Shown: in pieces, positions 23,654 through 36,841 of the stretch
How positions within the stretch are numbered: position 1 is the first letter of the stretch
Layout of the letters: each line of letters begins with the position of its first letter
NCBI GenBank assembly: GCA_037367405.1
Contig: JAZKJV010008885.1
Coordinates: 372,001 to 436,000, forward strand
Origin: Ottelia alismoides
Lineage: Eukaryota > Streptophyta > Magnoliopsida > Alismatales > Hydrocharitaceae
DNA length: 64,000 nt
Direction of reading: 5' to 3'
Notes under the pieces: model-generated
Databases searched by the model: none
Told to the model about the DNA's origin: nothing
What the model saw: only the letters and a program-made list of their open reading frames with translations
Program-made: the position numbers and the translations under genes

Positions 23654-26600
23654 AAAGAGCCATTAGCGGACTAATCTTTAAACCCTCACTCATGTGACAA
23701 TCATAGGCTATCAAGAAAATAGCTAGGTAAGCTGATCAATCACTCTGTTCCCAAGAGACTATGCCAAGTCCTTTTACGGCACTTGCATATCCCCTAGTAA
23801 CAGTGCTCGCATTCAATGCGAATGTTGCATTTTATGCAACCAATACTCAATATTGGCAGTTATAGTGTCCTTGACACTACATCTCGATAATTATTATAAC
23901 AGTTTTTCCATTATCCTTATCAGAATACCTTATTCCTGAAGATCTCTATCTCCTAAGGTATTTGTTGTTAAGACAATTTTAGACCACTATATATAAGGTC
24001 TTAAGTTCTTGAAAATAAGACTTCGAGATCACTATCTCTAAGTCTTATCATCTTTGAAGATATTTTATTACTACAACTAAGTATTTTTATCGCCATAGTA
24101 GGATTAGCAATAGTTTACTACTTCCACTGCATGGCAGACATCTGGCTTTTGTACATATCTAGCATACACTGAGCTTCTCATAACTGATGCACAAGGGCAA
24201 ACAGTTCTAGCATTCACTTCCTCAACTCCTTGAGGTGTTATCCCTTTAGATAGGTCAGTACCATATCTTAAGGGGGAAAAACCTTGGATTTTCTTTGCTT
24301 CTAAACAACTTCAGAACTAAGATCTAAGAGGTATCCTTGAGATCTCATCTCAAGGTATGGAATAACCAAATTATAAAACACTTATTATTATCCTTATATC
24401 ATTCCAAATGATTAGGATATCATCTACATTTAGCACGATGAACACAATGGCACTCCCACTAAGCTTATCATGACTCATCAAGATTCTATCTGAAATTATA
24501 ACATTTATAATTTCATCAAATCCAGTGTTCCAACTACAAGACGCTTATTTGAGTCCATAAATGGAGTTCCTTTAGCTTGCACACCTTGCTTTCCTCAACT
24601 ATGAAGCCCTGGGGATACTTCATGTAATTATCCTCATAGAGGTATTCATAAAAGAATGCAATCTTGACTCACATCTTGAAGATGTCGAAGTCAAGTTGTG
24701 TAGCTATAGTTAGCAATATTCTGACGGGTTTAAGCATGGTCATTGAAGAGCAAGTCTCATCGCAAGCGATGTCTTCTCTTCAGTGTATCTTGTGGATACG
24801 AGCCGTGCTTTGAAGGTCTCTACCTTCTCATCAAGTTCCTTCTTTCTCTTGAAGATGTATTTACACCTTAATGGGTCTTACCCATATAGGTGGACCCTCG
24901 AGGGTCCATATACTATACTCATATATGAATTATACCTTAGACTTTATTGCTAACATCCATCTTTCCACGTCATGATCTTTAGAAGCTTCATCACATGAAG
25001 TAAGATCATTATCAGACTTAACTGGCACATGGAATCCATCCTCAAACTCATTTGAAGAGTATGAGTGTTTCGTCTTTAATTATCCTTAGTTTCTGATTTT
25101 AGGAGCCTCATTATCTTATCAAAATTTAATGAATTCCTTCACTTCATTTCATCTTGATTCTCAAGAGAGTCATCCTCCAAGAATCACATTCTCATATATG
25201 AAATCTTTTAAGAATCTCAAGGTCATAAAGTAGGTATCCAATACCATCCTTATTTTTCTAATGAAGCAGCACTCTCTGGTGCTAGATTCCAGCTTACTTG
25301 CATCCATGACAAAGTTATGGACCAAGCAATCATAAATCCTCAAGTGTCCAACACTAGGTTAGGTTCCAAACCATAGTTCAGGTTTAGATTTATATAGAAT
25401 CACTTTAAGGATATATATATATATATATTGTATTCTCTACTACATATATACCTGGAAACTAAGAGGTAATTATGCTAAGATTCATCATTGATCAAATCAT
25501 GTCACATATGATCTAATTGTATCTTCCTACAACTCTATTGAGTTAAGGTGCATTACGAGGATTGAGATAGGAATGTTATTTCTTTCTCCATAAGGTATTC
25601 CGTGAATTCATCTAATAGGTACTTGCTACCTAGGTTAGATCAAATTCATTTCATCTTCCTTCAAACTTTGGTTCTAGACCAAAATTATGAAAACTTTGAA
25701 CATTTCAAAGCTTTCTAAAGTGAAGGGAAGAAATCTCATATCACAAATAATCATCGCATGATATCACATATCATCAATGTTTATCATGATACAGATGATC
25801 TGCATACATCAATATGTATGAGATTTTGAATACCTTGACATCTTACACCATTCCCAAGGAAGGGTGTATTGGAAATTTTTATTTTTTAATAAATTTTCAC
25901 AATTATGTAAGATTTGAAATTTCAGACATTCTAAAGCTTCATCTCTTACTAGTCTATTGATCACATCAACAGACATATGTCCAAGGCTTGATGCTAGATC
26001 ATTGTCAAACGATCTTCATACTCCTATTGATCTTTTAAGGTTTAATTTCCAGTATTAGAAATGTTAGTGAACCATTCATTAATTTTCTAATTTAGTAGAG
26101 TAATCCAGATGTCATATTACTATCTGAAATATATCCATCATAACTCTTTATGATAGGTCTATTCCAGGATTCATGTTTATTTTCAACATTTAGAAATAGA
26201 CAATGAGTGTATCCTAATATCTAAGTCATGGAGACATTCTCTAAGACTATGGGATCTCCCACTGAAAGTATGAACTCTATCCATCTAATAGAGAGTGTTG
26301 CAACAATTGCACCAATATCCATGTAGATGACTATTAAACCTTAAGATCAAATTTTCTAGTCTTCTAAAACATATGAAACCAATTGCAAGTGTTATTAAAA
26401 GAATGAGATATAATTATTAGACTTTGGTCTTATCAAATAAGAAAGTCAATTTCAATGATTAAATGTATATTATTCCGATGCACTATCCGAGTCCTTCTCC
26501 AAGGATTCTAGATAGTCTAGATAGTGATACTATCAGTACATCAGCTTATTGTAGTATTGGCATTTATCCAACTCTTTGGATGTCGTATGTGTGGAAACCG

Positions 26601-27265
26601 TAGAAGTACAGTCAACTCTTTCACTTTCCTTCTAACTTGGGTCTGACCCATGCTTCCATTGTGCTCCTTTCATCTATAAATAACCATTACTTGAGACAAA
26701 AGATCTCTTATGTTGAATTCAAAAGATTTCAATATAAGAGTATTTTAACATTTATACATGCTTCAATTCATATAATATGAATATTATGAAGCTTCATGAA
26801 TGACTAGAGTATAAATAGTAGAATGATGACACTCACTGTATCTACGTCCATCTTAACTCAAAAACTTTGGTTCAGGTAGGTACTCAAACATTTTTGAATC
26901 CATCATCTCTTATAGAGCCACCATTCTGTGTGATACAGTGAACCATGTCATTCATGATTAAATATCGAGAGCACGTATGTATGCCAAAACATCTTCTTAG
27001 ATTTTATAAGGATTCTTAACAATTAAGATCATCATCAACATGTCACTTCCAAAGTACATTCGATGAGAGATCAAGACTATAGAGACATATAAACCATAGG
27101 TTGTTGTCTTATTATCATTCCTCATTATTACGAGGAAACTTGCACATTACAACCACATACAATATGTGTCCAACTGCAAGTACAATATCTTGATCATGGA
27201 TCCAATCCATGATATTTATTGGTTATTATTGAGTATAGTATTGAGTGGGTTTTAATGAGGATTAT
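23654..27265 (-). pseudogene. pol: decayed gag-pol of copia-2
   Basis: No long frame remains, but copia pol fragments are readable on the minus strand. Around 24640-24545 is YEDNYMKYPQGFIVEESKVC and then KLKEL, the RT stretch before 'YGLKQ', which is frameshifted away. Around 24220-24125 is ASVMRSSVYARYVQKPDVCH, corresponding to the 'ASAVGSLMYAMVCTRPDICH' region. The order and spacing are as in copia-1. A TA microsatellite occurs at about 25410-25430. Gag, integrase and RNase H are expected from position, but I could not read them confidently. Stops are frequent in all frames. Confidence 0.7.
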
Positions 27266-28967
27266 CTAAAATGAGAAATTTGCATAAATATATATATGAT
27301 ACTTTGATTTAGGAATTTTATATCAAAGTTGTCTTGCCTTGTCAACACTGAAAGTTCACTCCCTTAGTCACTTTCAATGTAAGAGATATACTTACCATTA
27401 TATCTCAGCAAGATATGGGATCTCCTTCTTATCTTTATTGCATCCCAATAATATGAGAACATGTAACTCGGATAAAAAGAAGCGGGAGCACATTCTGCCT
27501 TACAAGTCCAACTTGCATTCCCAATTCGATCTTTAACACCCGGGCCCACGACCCCTAAGGGGATGTTGACCTGTCGTTAATTGAACCAACCGTCAATAGG
27601 CTTAAAGCTGGATATGCGCAATCCAATATCGTCATAATAATATGAGGACCCGATATTGGGATCACTACGTATATGGCCTTACTCTTTCGAGAAGAAAAGA
27701 GCCCAATCCAACGCTTGTATGCAGGAGTTGTCACTTCAGACATGCGTCTCCTACATACAATCCCTAGCAACGGGACCCTACGCCTTGACGGGAGACCATG
27801 GATGTCACTTGTGTGATCCTCCATATCGTGTTCGAATTCTAATTAATTATTATGAATAATATTCACATAATTAATTCTTCCAAGGGAAATACTACTCTAT
27901 TCATAATAGAGTATTTAATTGGATCTAATTAATTTAATCATATTAAACCAATTATCAATCCAATTCAATCAACCAACAAACGATTTTTAACTATTACTTG
28001 AAGGATGACATAATCTCAAAAATATGTATTATTCAAATTTTAATAATTAGAAAAATACATCATGATCACTTCAAACATTATCCCTTCCTTACCCGTTGTC
28101 ATGGCCAGTTCCAACGGGAGTGGGACAAACCGCAACCTGCTACCCAACGCTCTCCGACTAGACACCATATTCGCCTCAAGTCAGGATAATGCCAATTGAT
28201 CACTTTGTACATGAGATGATAATCAGTCTTTCAACCGAAGTTATACCATATAATAATAATCAAAATATTTTTGAGTAACATTATAAGGAGATTTGCTAAA
28301 CAAATCCCCAATCCTATTCAAGCATCAATATTGTTGGAAGATTCATGTAACCAATTGTGATCTAGATCATATATAATCAAGTTGGTTATGGTCAATGTCG
28401 TTCAAGGAAATAATCATCTTCTTTATATATTTCAAAAATATTCATCAATAATTTTCTGAGGAAATTAACTATTAATTTCCATTAAATTAATTGAATGGCA
28501 ATCATAGGGTTCATGATCAAGTATGTAATTTCGAGCAGTGGCCCCTACTTACTAAAATTGGCATATCTCAATCAATTTAAATCAAAATCAATCAAAATGA
28601 TTTCCAAAGTTTTCTAATTTGATTTACAACAGAATACAATGATATTCATGCATTTCTAGATGTTTTAAAACCGTAATTAATATTTAGTTATGTCAAGATT
28701 TGCCATCTCCGAAACTGTGGATACATGTTCATTAAAATGAACATAACTTGAACAATCAGATTCTAAATCACGCAAACTCAAATCCCATGGTTTCCTTATT
28801 TAATGGAGATAATTATCCAAATGATAATAATGGTGTTTAAACAATTTTAAACATGGCAAAAAAATGCACTAAATAGGGTTGCGTGAATGAAATACGATGA
28901 AACATCACACAACCAAAAATGCCCAAGTCATCTTAGGTTTATGGATCATATCCAAAACCTTCAACCT
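27266..28967 (-). other. leader of copia-2
   Basis: About 1.7 kb between PBS and gag, alignable with the copia-1 leader over its downstream part. It shares the GTGGGCCCGGGTGTTAAAGA block (minus strand, about 27550), the 5' splice-like site GTAAGTATA (from 27395 down) and the leader ORF. Upstream of the ORF (27825-28967) it is AT-rich, without recognisable features. Confidence 0.6.
27555..27824 (-). CDS. small leader ORF of copia-2, 89 codons, function unknown
   Basis: Open frame from ATG to TAG in the leader, upstream of gag. It starts MEDHTSDIHGL, has a very basic patch SRRRVPLLGIVCRRRMSE, then SSRKSKAIYVVIPI, and ends SINDRSTSP. A decayed homologue lies at the same place in copia-1 (6646-6917), where many peptide positions are kept. 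I recognise no domain. It is unusual that this is open while the gag-pol of the same element is destroyed, but its shortness makes survival by chance possible. It could be an upstream regulatory ORF, an accessory protein, or leader RNA with no coding role. Confidence 0.4.
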   Translation of the reverse strand: MEDHTSDIHGLPSRRRVPLLGIVCRRRMSEVTTPAYKRWIGLFSSRKSKAIYVVIPISGPHIIMTILDCAYPALSLLTVGSINDRSTSP

Positions 28968-28980
28968 GGCTCTGACACCA
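28968..28980 (-). promoter_or_regulatory. initiator tRNA-Met primer-binding site of copia-2
   Basis: Minus strand TGGTGTCAGAGCC, two bases inside the LTR end. It has one change from the copia-1 site TGGTATCAGAGCC. Confidence 0.88.
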
Positions 28981-28982
28981 CT

Positions 28983-31564
28983 TGAAGGATTGGTAAGATC
29001 CTTAAGTGCATCAAGGAATCTTGAGGATCGCATCGTATGCGATCAGGAGCGACTAGTCGTACTGGTTTCTCGAGGCAGTGGAATTTAAAAAAATCAAACG
29101 ATGAAACCACATGATCCAAGAACACTTCTCGGATCGTTTCATCTAAACCACAATTAGGTATTAAGTTTACCTCTTGAAGTGTGGTTGTGATCGAGTCTCT
29201 AAATGAAGAGACCCCCTATCTCAAATCCGATCCAACGGAGGAGACGCTTGTGAGCGCGTCGATGAGACGTGTGTTCCTCGTAATGCATGTTGACAATCCA
29301 AGAGGTGAATCTCCTGATCTCCTCATACAAGATATGACGTCTTCTTCACAAGCGAGGGGCACTGAAGGAGACAAAGATCCATGAGCAAACATTCTGGCAG
29401 CAAAAAGATGATGATGCGGTGATGTCGATTCTCTCTAGGGCTCCATAGTGGATGGCCACAATGAGAGAGAGGGAGAGAGCAATAATTTGATGTACCTTAA
29501 AGAGCAACGGATGCCTCTTCATATATAGTATTTTGAGATCTATGGATCCCAATCCATGGACAACACAAAACCAATGGATGAGATTAATTTGTATTTCTTT
29601 CAATGACCATGATGTTGTTGTAAAAACACAACAATAATTAATTTCATTTAAATTAATATATATCTAGAAATCAATATAATTAATTTCAAATCAAATTAAT
29701 TAATTAGTCTCAGAGATAATGAGAAGATTGACCTCATCCCCTAAAAAGGGAGGGACGGTCTATCTCTTCAATATCTCATGAGATCTCATTATCTCATGAG
29801 ATCTCATTATCTCATGATATCTCCAAGATTTACAACAACACTTGTTGTAAATTATTTCACAAAAATAATTCGTAATTATCTTGTGAATATTGCAATCATA
29901 CCATTAGAAAAATGTGAATCACATTCACATCCCAAAATAAAATGTAAATTATATTTTCAATTAGTTATCCAATGTGAATTCAATTCACATCGATAATTAT
30001 TCAACACATATAAATTACAATATGCTCTCTCTTATATATTATAAATCACATTTATATTATATTTATGATTAATATGGATAGTGTTAACACGTTATTCATA
30101 TCCATGATAATTAAATCACATTTAATCATCTTGGATGTCTATTCTCATGTGCCCAAATAATATGAATCACATTCACATTATTAACATCTTTGATAAGCAA
30201 ATCACACTTAATTATCTTAGATAACACTCCTTATATTATGAATCAAATTCATATTATTCATGATAATTAAATCACATTTAATTATTAATATCTCAATACT
30301 CGGATACACATATCAACAGTGAAATTATCCTTGAACTCTTTCAAGAATAATGTGCTTTCTCCATGAATACTTGAAGATAAGGACATGGTGATTGTATTGT
30401 TCCATGTATAGTGACTTGGATATTGAGATCACATCTCAAATCCAGATCTTGCAGACCTCTCAAAGATGCTTGATTAAATCAAGACCACAAAACTAATCTT
30501 CTCATTGTATCTAAATCACATTCAGATCAAGTTCCAACACTTGGACTAAGATAAGATTATTTCTCTATGAGAGGAGCCACTAAAATCCAAACATGTTTCA
30601 TCACTCCCTCAGAATGGAAGCGTCATTGTTATACAATCGTTTATGATCACATCACTCTCAGGTATTAATAATACATGTACATCCTTCATACTGGAAGACC
30701 CAGAATAAACCTGAAGTATTAGATCAATTTTGCACTGTCTACTTCAGGGTTTTATCATTAAGTTTCTCGTTTGACTATTGGGAGTTGGCATCGATCATAT
30801 AATTTCCAAAAGCATATATCATACCTAGATGTTGATCATATACTTTCCAAAAGCATATATCAAACCTACAAATTCAGTCAAGCTTCCAAAGCGAGACGAC
30901 CGTGCACGGAATTTGATTCTTCCCAATATCTCATGAGTGAGATTATATCTTCTGGTTCATCAATGAACCTGTATAATCCCTTTGAGAGATCACATTACTC
31001 ATATGCCCTTACATGCACACTAGTGCATTAGTGTATAGACCTTGGTTAGGACATCAACCTATTGCTCTGCCAAGTGTACATACTCAGACATATAGTAAGA
31101 CATCTGTCTCCGGTTAGAGGATGCATGCATATATCGTGACATCGTATGACATAGGTCTTTGGTTATCTCGATCTCGTTAAGTCATCTCTTTGACCTAACT
31201 TATCTGACACCAGTGAATCTCTATTCCTATGCAGAGGACCTACATCAAGAGGTTGGTTAGATATCAGCTTTTAGAGAAAGGATTGCCATCTCCTTATCAA
31301 GATGGAGATCATCTCTTAATAATCATTTGATGGTGCTTGATAAGTCCTCAATCTAACTCTTTAGATACTCAACCAAGCACCAGCCTCTACGATTCAACAA
31401 TTGAATCAACAATTGTATGATCATTAAGATGTCCATGGTACATAACCCTAATTGTACTAAGGTACCTATTATGCAAATCAATTATTCTTCATTCCATATC
31501 AGGGAATGATATTTGCAATAACATTTATTGCATAATGGCTCATCATGGGATCACATGTCCAACA
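28983..31564 (-). repeat. 5' LTR of copia-2
   Basis: 2582 bases; on the plus strand it starts TGAAGGATTGG and ends CATGTCCAACA. It is collinear with 21073-23638, with scattered differences. It includes the iterated palindromes at 30105-30290. Confidence 0.9.
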
Positions 31565-33748
31565 CAAGCCTCAAATCCTAGTTTCCTCAGTGATACCTCT
31601 GCTCATCTCAATCATGAATGCAGTCATGCATGCGAGTGATTGTCAAATTCTTTTAAAGGAGATTAAGCATGCAATTTAGCATACATATCTTTAACTAGGG
31701 AAGTTTGATTTTTCAAGTCCAAGACCCTAATGATTAAGACATGATAATTCTAAGTTTATGAACTCCTTAAACCCAGTATTAAAGATCATTTCAAGCCTTG
31801 AGTGCATAGTAGAAGTGCCAGGGGAGAGCACCTATTAATAAATCTATCTTTTTGTGATTTTTATTTTTCCATTAAGTTAGAGAGTTAAGAAATTAATTAT
31901 ACTCAATTACACCCTTAGCTTTGAAAAGATTTTAATAACTTTTTACTAAATATTGTCACATATAGAAAGTTTCCAAAATATTTTACAAAGATTTTTCAAA
32001 ACAAGTAAAATCCCATTTTTCAAACCTTGGTAAAATATTTTTCAAAATAATGTCACATAAATAGAAATTTTCAAAAATATTTTACAAAGATTTTTCAAAA
32101 CATGTCGATCCGTATTCCCACAAACCATGTAAAACTATGTCAAATATGTATAAAGTTTAAAAAACATTTTCAAAGATATTTTTGCAAAAATCAGTTCCAA
32201 AAATGTAATACGATACCCGTAGCCCAAAGACATGATTTTTTAAAATTATGAGCTATGGATAAAGTATATATGTAATATATACGGTACACCCCCTATACTT
32301 AGCTTTTGCTATGTCCTCATAACATAAAGTGATGTGAATCCATAACTCATGTTAAATATTAAGATTTGTACAGAACTAAATAAAGATCACAATAAAGGTG
32401 ATTTGAGTGAAAAGAATAGTCAGAAGAATATAGGTACTCTGGTTTCCTATACTGAAGCTGAGAAATAGCTTAAGTCAAGGAATAAGAGAAACATAGGTGA
32501 CCTGAGGGGAACAATCAGAATGAAGTTTGATCCCCCCCCTATACTTAGGCTAAACATGTCTAAGTATAAGAATAGGAAGCTAAGGGAGGGAGGGATCATG
32601 GGTATCTAAATCTCAAGATGAATGAATCTGAGGGGATGAAATAGAGCTAGGGTTTCGGGAGGTTTTAGCAGAGTCAAACAAGACCAAACAAATCCAATTA
32701 TTTCACCAACATACACAAAGAAGACCAAAAATATGGTCTAATTATCTTATCTCTTTTATTGGTGATAATCCAAAATTCGAATCCATTACGAGTAGGTTTA
32801 AGTAGGATTTGGGCAGTATCCTATGAATGTGTCCTCATCTCTCAACATGTAAAATAATCCTACAAATAATGAGGGGTTTTTTCTCCCAATACAAGATCGA
32901 TTTTAGCTCAATTTAATTAGGTCAACTTGCATTAACAGTCCCATTTTTTATAAATTAGATCATCACTTAGTTTAATCAATCTGAGCACATAAAGCATCGT
33001 CTACCATCTAGACCCATTTCTTTTTAGAACCTAAGTGATAAAATATGAGGTAAAGATACGGGAAAAGCCATGCAAACATAAAACGCATGATGTATGCTCA
33101 AGAGAAAAACATATAGTAACGCTAGTTCTCTCCATGCATGTGCAGGACTGAATATATAAATATATCAAAATGCATGCAAATCGATAAAAAACCGCACCTA
33201 ATCATGCGTTCTATTAGTGGGATAAGAATCAAATTAAAATGAGCTAGGTGGAATGTAGATTAAATGTGTCTCATGAATCTTCAGATATAGTGAATCTCAT
33301 CGAATAAAATTAATGTGATCTATATCACGAATCAAGCACAAAATATATAATCTAAGAAAGCTCTAGGAGCCGCATGCCTAGACCCTACCATCGGCCACTC
33401 AAGTTGAGTCCCACCCACATGAGGATGAAACATACTCAACACACAAAAAATAAAGTCTAAGTCCAAAATAATTACAAATATATACAACAAAACATATAAT
33501 CCTTGAAATGCTTGAAGACATCTTCTGCGGCTTCTTTTAGCATGACCTCTACTCTGAGCTTTCCAGTTTCCATTCTCAACGAGCATCCTCGATGAACGGG
33601 CCCTACCATAGAAGAGAATATAAGATATCAAAGATTATCAAATAGATAACTAACGCATAAAACATCACATTACATAATGACCTAAATAAAATATTAATCA
33701 ACTTAACAAAAATATAAAAATTTAAATAATCATATTAATGAGTCCGTG
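31565..33748 (-). other. 5' part of the internal region of element C, non-coding
   Basis: 2.2 kb from the copia-2 junction to the PBS. It contains two CCCCCTATACTTAG motifs (32289-32302 and 32531-32548), the second with a partner arm at 32560-32568. It also has a run of imperfect repeats of the type TTTTCAAAAYAWTTTACAAAG at 31900-32180, resembling the T-rich tail at 39440-39790 of the younger elements. No gag or pol homology was found; the 99-codon ORF at 33631-33332 matches nothing I recognise. Confidence 0.6.
32540..32568 (-). repeat. polypurine-core hairpin in element C
   Basis: Arms TATACTTAG and CTAAGTATA, 9 bases each, 11-base loop, next to a run of eight C on the plus strand. It is related to the hairpins at 40354, 54087 and 54180. 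Confidence 0.7.
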
Positions 33749-33766
33749 TCCTTTGCAATGGCGCCA
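33749..33766 (-). promoter_or_regulatory. tRNA-Asp-type primer-binding site of element C
   Basis: The plus strand reads TCCTTTGCAATGGCGCCA against the plant tRNA-Asp end TCCCCGGCAACGGCGCCA. The four differences are all C-to-T or G-to-A/T type and the terminal GGCGCCA is intact. The LTR starts three bases later, the same spacing as in the younger array. Confidence 0.7.
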
Positions 33767-33768
33767 TC

Positions 33769-34584
33769 TGATAAACTCGCTAAATGCATGAGTTAATATG
33801 TATCTGTTATAGCACGGGCACTTAGAGAACCATACAGAACTGAGATAAAGATCTCTGTAAAGAGTTTCTCAACTTAAGTTTACAAACCTGGGAAATCCAA
33901 GGTCGAACACAAGGACACAAGCTATAATACGATTATTTAGGAATTTAAATATCTAGGAAAAGTGATTCATAAATTATCTTGGTCAAAACAATAAATGCAT
34001 ATGATAAATACATCACAAAATGAATGTAGAAGATAGATTGCATTTTCAAAATGTTTGAAAATAGACAGAATGACAGAACATTAGCACATATGAATATACA
34101 CATTAATAGGCCTTGGGATGATTGTGTAACTTAGGTAATGATCAGAATGAAAATCTAGATCCAATTGAGTATTTAACCAAAAGCCAAGTTTCATTTCATA
34201 CGACTAAGAGCATCTAAAACATCTCTAATATAGTGGTCACATGATAGACGTCAAATCAGAGAACAATGAAGTCATATGACAGATGATGAAATAAGATTTG
34301 CAATGCAACTGAAATTACATAAAGTGGAGTCCAGATGCTCAAAATATTCACGATTGAAACCAAGGGCATAATTGTAAATAAAATAGAATAAAAATCCTTA
34401 CAAATAGGTCCCTATAGGAATTGAAATGAAATTATAGAAAACCGCCTGTTAAAATTATACCCTTGGCAGGGGCATTTCTGCAATCAGATAAAGCGAGTAG
34501 AATGAATCTGCAAATAACCCATGGGTGCACGTGGGGCACGTGCCCCATGGACTTGATTGTAGTTCTAGAGAAAATTCGAACATC
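33769..34584 (-). repeat. 5' LTR of element C, interrupted
   Basis: Begins TGATAAACTCGC after the PBS and matches 16650-17450 of the left LTR. It is cut at 34584 by the first LTR of the A/B array. The remaining 2.6 kb or so should lie beyond the array, outside the window. Confidence 0.75.
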
Positions 34585-35808
34585 TGAAAAACACCACTTG
34601 GCCTAATTCCTTCGGATTCTTGCAAAAGAGGAAACAGAGAAAATCGCGGTCGTTGTCGACCGAGTGGGTTTTGTCAGAAAAGATTAAGGTGAATTAATCT
34701 TTTTATTATTTTATTTATACTCCTAAACAAATGTATAGTGGATTCGTACGGGAGTGTCGAACTCAGGGAGGCAAACTGGTTAAACTAGGGGAAATCGGTA
34801 GAAAAACTTAGGCTAAGGGTTTCCTAATTTTTATTTTATTTTTAGAAATTTTTCAGGATTTTTATTTGAATTTTTAATGAATTTTATATTGTTTTTGTAT
34901 TTTTTTTTAATTATTTTATGATTTTTTATTATTAGAAAATGTTTAATTTTTTATTTGAATTTTATTTTGTACTTTTTATATTTTTAATGTCCTTTACTGT
35001 TTTATGGATTTTTAAAGGATTTGTATGATTTTTATGATGCTTGGTTACTTTTTAATATCAAAAATGTATGTTTTATGGAAAACAGTGACGTATTTGTGAT
35101 TTTTAAGGTTAAAATAACAACAAAATCTTTTTATTATATTTTCTATAGAAAGTAGATGAAAATACCTTCAAAATGATAGGTTGTGCGTTTTTGGAGGATT
35201 TTTAATGAATTAGTTATGAATTTTTGAAGTTTTTATTAATTTTGTTTTTTTATTGATTTTATATATTTTTTAGATTTTTTATTTTTTTTAAAACGTATTT
35301 AATACTATTACGTAAAATATAGTATTTTTGAGTATTTTAGTGTATTTTTATATTTTTGGTTTTTATTTATTATGTATATAAGATGTATAGTGATTATTAT
35401 AGATCCAGGGGTATAGATGTGATTGTACAGAAAGTACGGACGTATGTGCAAATAGCAGGAATTGGAGGGAGAAATACGTAAATGTCCCAAACCATCACAT
35501 GCTCAGGCACGTGGTAGCAATTGCAGGGAGACCTTTACGTAATAAACTAAACAATCAAGGGTTTCCGCGCAAATCTCCGCTTACTGCACGTGGTCGAGTT
35601 GTTCCTCTTGGATCAGTTTGAGAATATCAGAAATGAAGATGTTGTTCCTGCAAAAGTTCCACCGACAATCTGCACTTCATGTGTTAGTCACCAGGGACTG
35701 GGAGGGCTTCACTTGTAATTTGCTAACTTCTGATGGACCGTCATGTAGTGTACCCGTAACACCACTTAGTGGATTAAACGGTGGGGCGGCAGTCTTAATG
35801 TGGTGACG

Positions 35809-35900
35809 ACGCGTGGTTATTGTGCACAGTATGTTGATGCAGAATCTGAGGTTTACGCGTGGTTATTGTGCACAGTATGTTGATGCAGAATCTGAGGTTT
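35809..35900. repeat. 46-base tandem duplication inside LTR 1
   Basis: Two exact adjacent units starting ACGCGTGGTTATTGTGCACA. Also present at 49505-49596 (LTR 2) and 63330-63421 (LTR 3), so it predates the array. Confidence 0.95.
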
Positions 35901-36833
35901 GGACTTCACCACGATCTGAGGGTTGAAATCAAATGTCCCGATTCAAATCGCACGGTCATTGTTTGTTCTGGAATTTCAATTCATTCTACGCTGTTCGAAT
36001 TCAAACGGCGGCGGTGGTTCGCAGATGAAACTTCAAATTATGCATCGAGAGGTGACGTGTTCAAGGGAAGAGGACTCTTCGATCGGATCAGATACGGGAG
36101 GTGACGCTTCAAATTAGGAGCTGAAGCTTCCTCGGTGCATCTGCAGGTTGTTTCAGTGATTCGAAATCCGGAAATCAATGGACAGTTACCTGGAAATACT
36201 GGAACTCGGCGGGGTTTAAGTATGCATCCAATCTCAAGCCTTAATATATGATCAGACCAGCACTCTTATATGTGATCTCCAAGTGTAGATATAAAACTTA
36301 ATGATGGAGATTTTGGTTCACGTAAGTGGCATGTCAATTAATGCTTCACGGATTAGCTCCATGTCCTGCAGAAAATACAAATGGCTCGAAGATGTATCCC
36401 TCGACCTGTTGTTAAACGGCGGTTGATTTTGACGTATGGTATGAATGAATGACGATCCCGATGATATGGAGGAAAAGGATCTGATCTCAAATCCTGAATG
36501 GATCTGAGTTGAGCAGGTGTGAACGAAGGACGAAGAAGCGGATATAAATCGAGATGTAATGATCGGTATTCGGAAACAGACTGGAATTTTGGTATCAATT
36601 TACAGAGAAAAATAGATGAGATCGGAGAGAGGAATAGAAAAGTAGAGGGAGAAAGGAATTTAAGAAGAGAATAGAAGAAGAATGCAGAGGATAAGATCTA
36701 ACCTGGGAACTGAAAGTGTAAGGACACGCCTGTGAAGCGGAGCAGCTGCTCCGGATGTTGACGCCTCGATGTGCGGCGTGCCGCAGAGGCCGGACTCTCG
36801 GCGGAGAACGGAGCTGCGACGCCGGAGAGGGGG

Positions 36834-36841
36834 TATAAATA
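36834..36841 (+). promoter_or_regulatory. TATA-box-like site in the GC island of LTR 1, opposite to the element
   Basis: GGGGGTATAAATAGGCAGAG on the plus strand, in a GC-rich setting with a 70-codon open frame starting 20 bases downstream. The same site is at 50664-50671 in LTR 2. The element itself is transcribed from the minus strand, so a promoter here would be antisense. Only the motif is seen; activity is not shown. Confidence 0.25.

Larger units (their letters stand above)
21073..31564 (-). mobile_element. Ty1/copia retrotransposon copia-2, full length but decayed
   Basis: 10.5 kb element on the minus strand, same family as copia-1, with both LTRs complete (2566 and 2582 bases), a tRNA-Met-type PBS and a polypurine tract. 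The flanking bases CAAGT (21068-21072) and CAAGC (31565-31569) fit a 5-base target duplication with one change. It is inserted in the internal region of element C. Pol is recognisable only as fragments, so it is dead, but the leader ORF at 27555-27824 is still open. Confidence 0.9.
16609..34584 (-). mobile_element. element C: Athila-like LTR element without coding sequence (LARD-like)
   Basis: Minus-strand element. The left (3') LTR is 16609-20064 and a tRNA-Asp-type PBS lies at 33749-33766. The right (5') LTR starts at 33769 and is interrupted at 34584 by the A/B array. When copia-2 (21073-31564) is removed, only about 3.2 kb of internal sequence remains. It shows no gag, protease, RT or integrase on either strand, but keeps the polypurine-type motifs of the Athila tail. 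This is the design of a large retrotransposon derivative, which would have depended on proteins from related elements. The alternative is a secondary deletion of the coding part. Confidence 0.7.

Noticed and set aside
33332..33631. 99-codon minus-strand ORF in element C as a possible gag remnant
   Set aside because: No resemblance to the gag of E, A or B, and the hydrophobic and basic composition looks like chance translation.
35859..36104. 81-codon ORF repeated in all three LTRs (also 49555 and 63380) as a possible conserved gene
   Set aside because: It starts within the 46-base tandem duplication of the LTR, has no recognisable domain, and its repetition only reflects the recent LTR copies.
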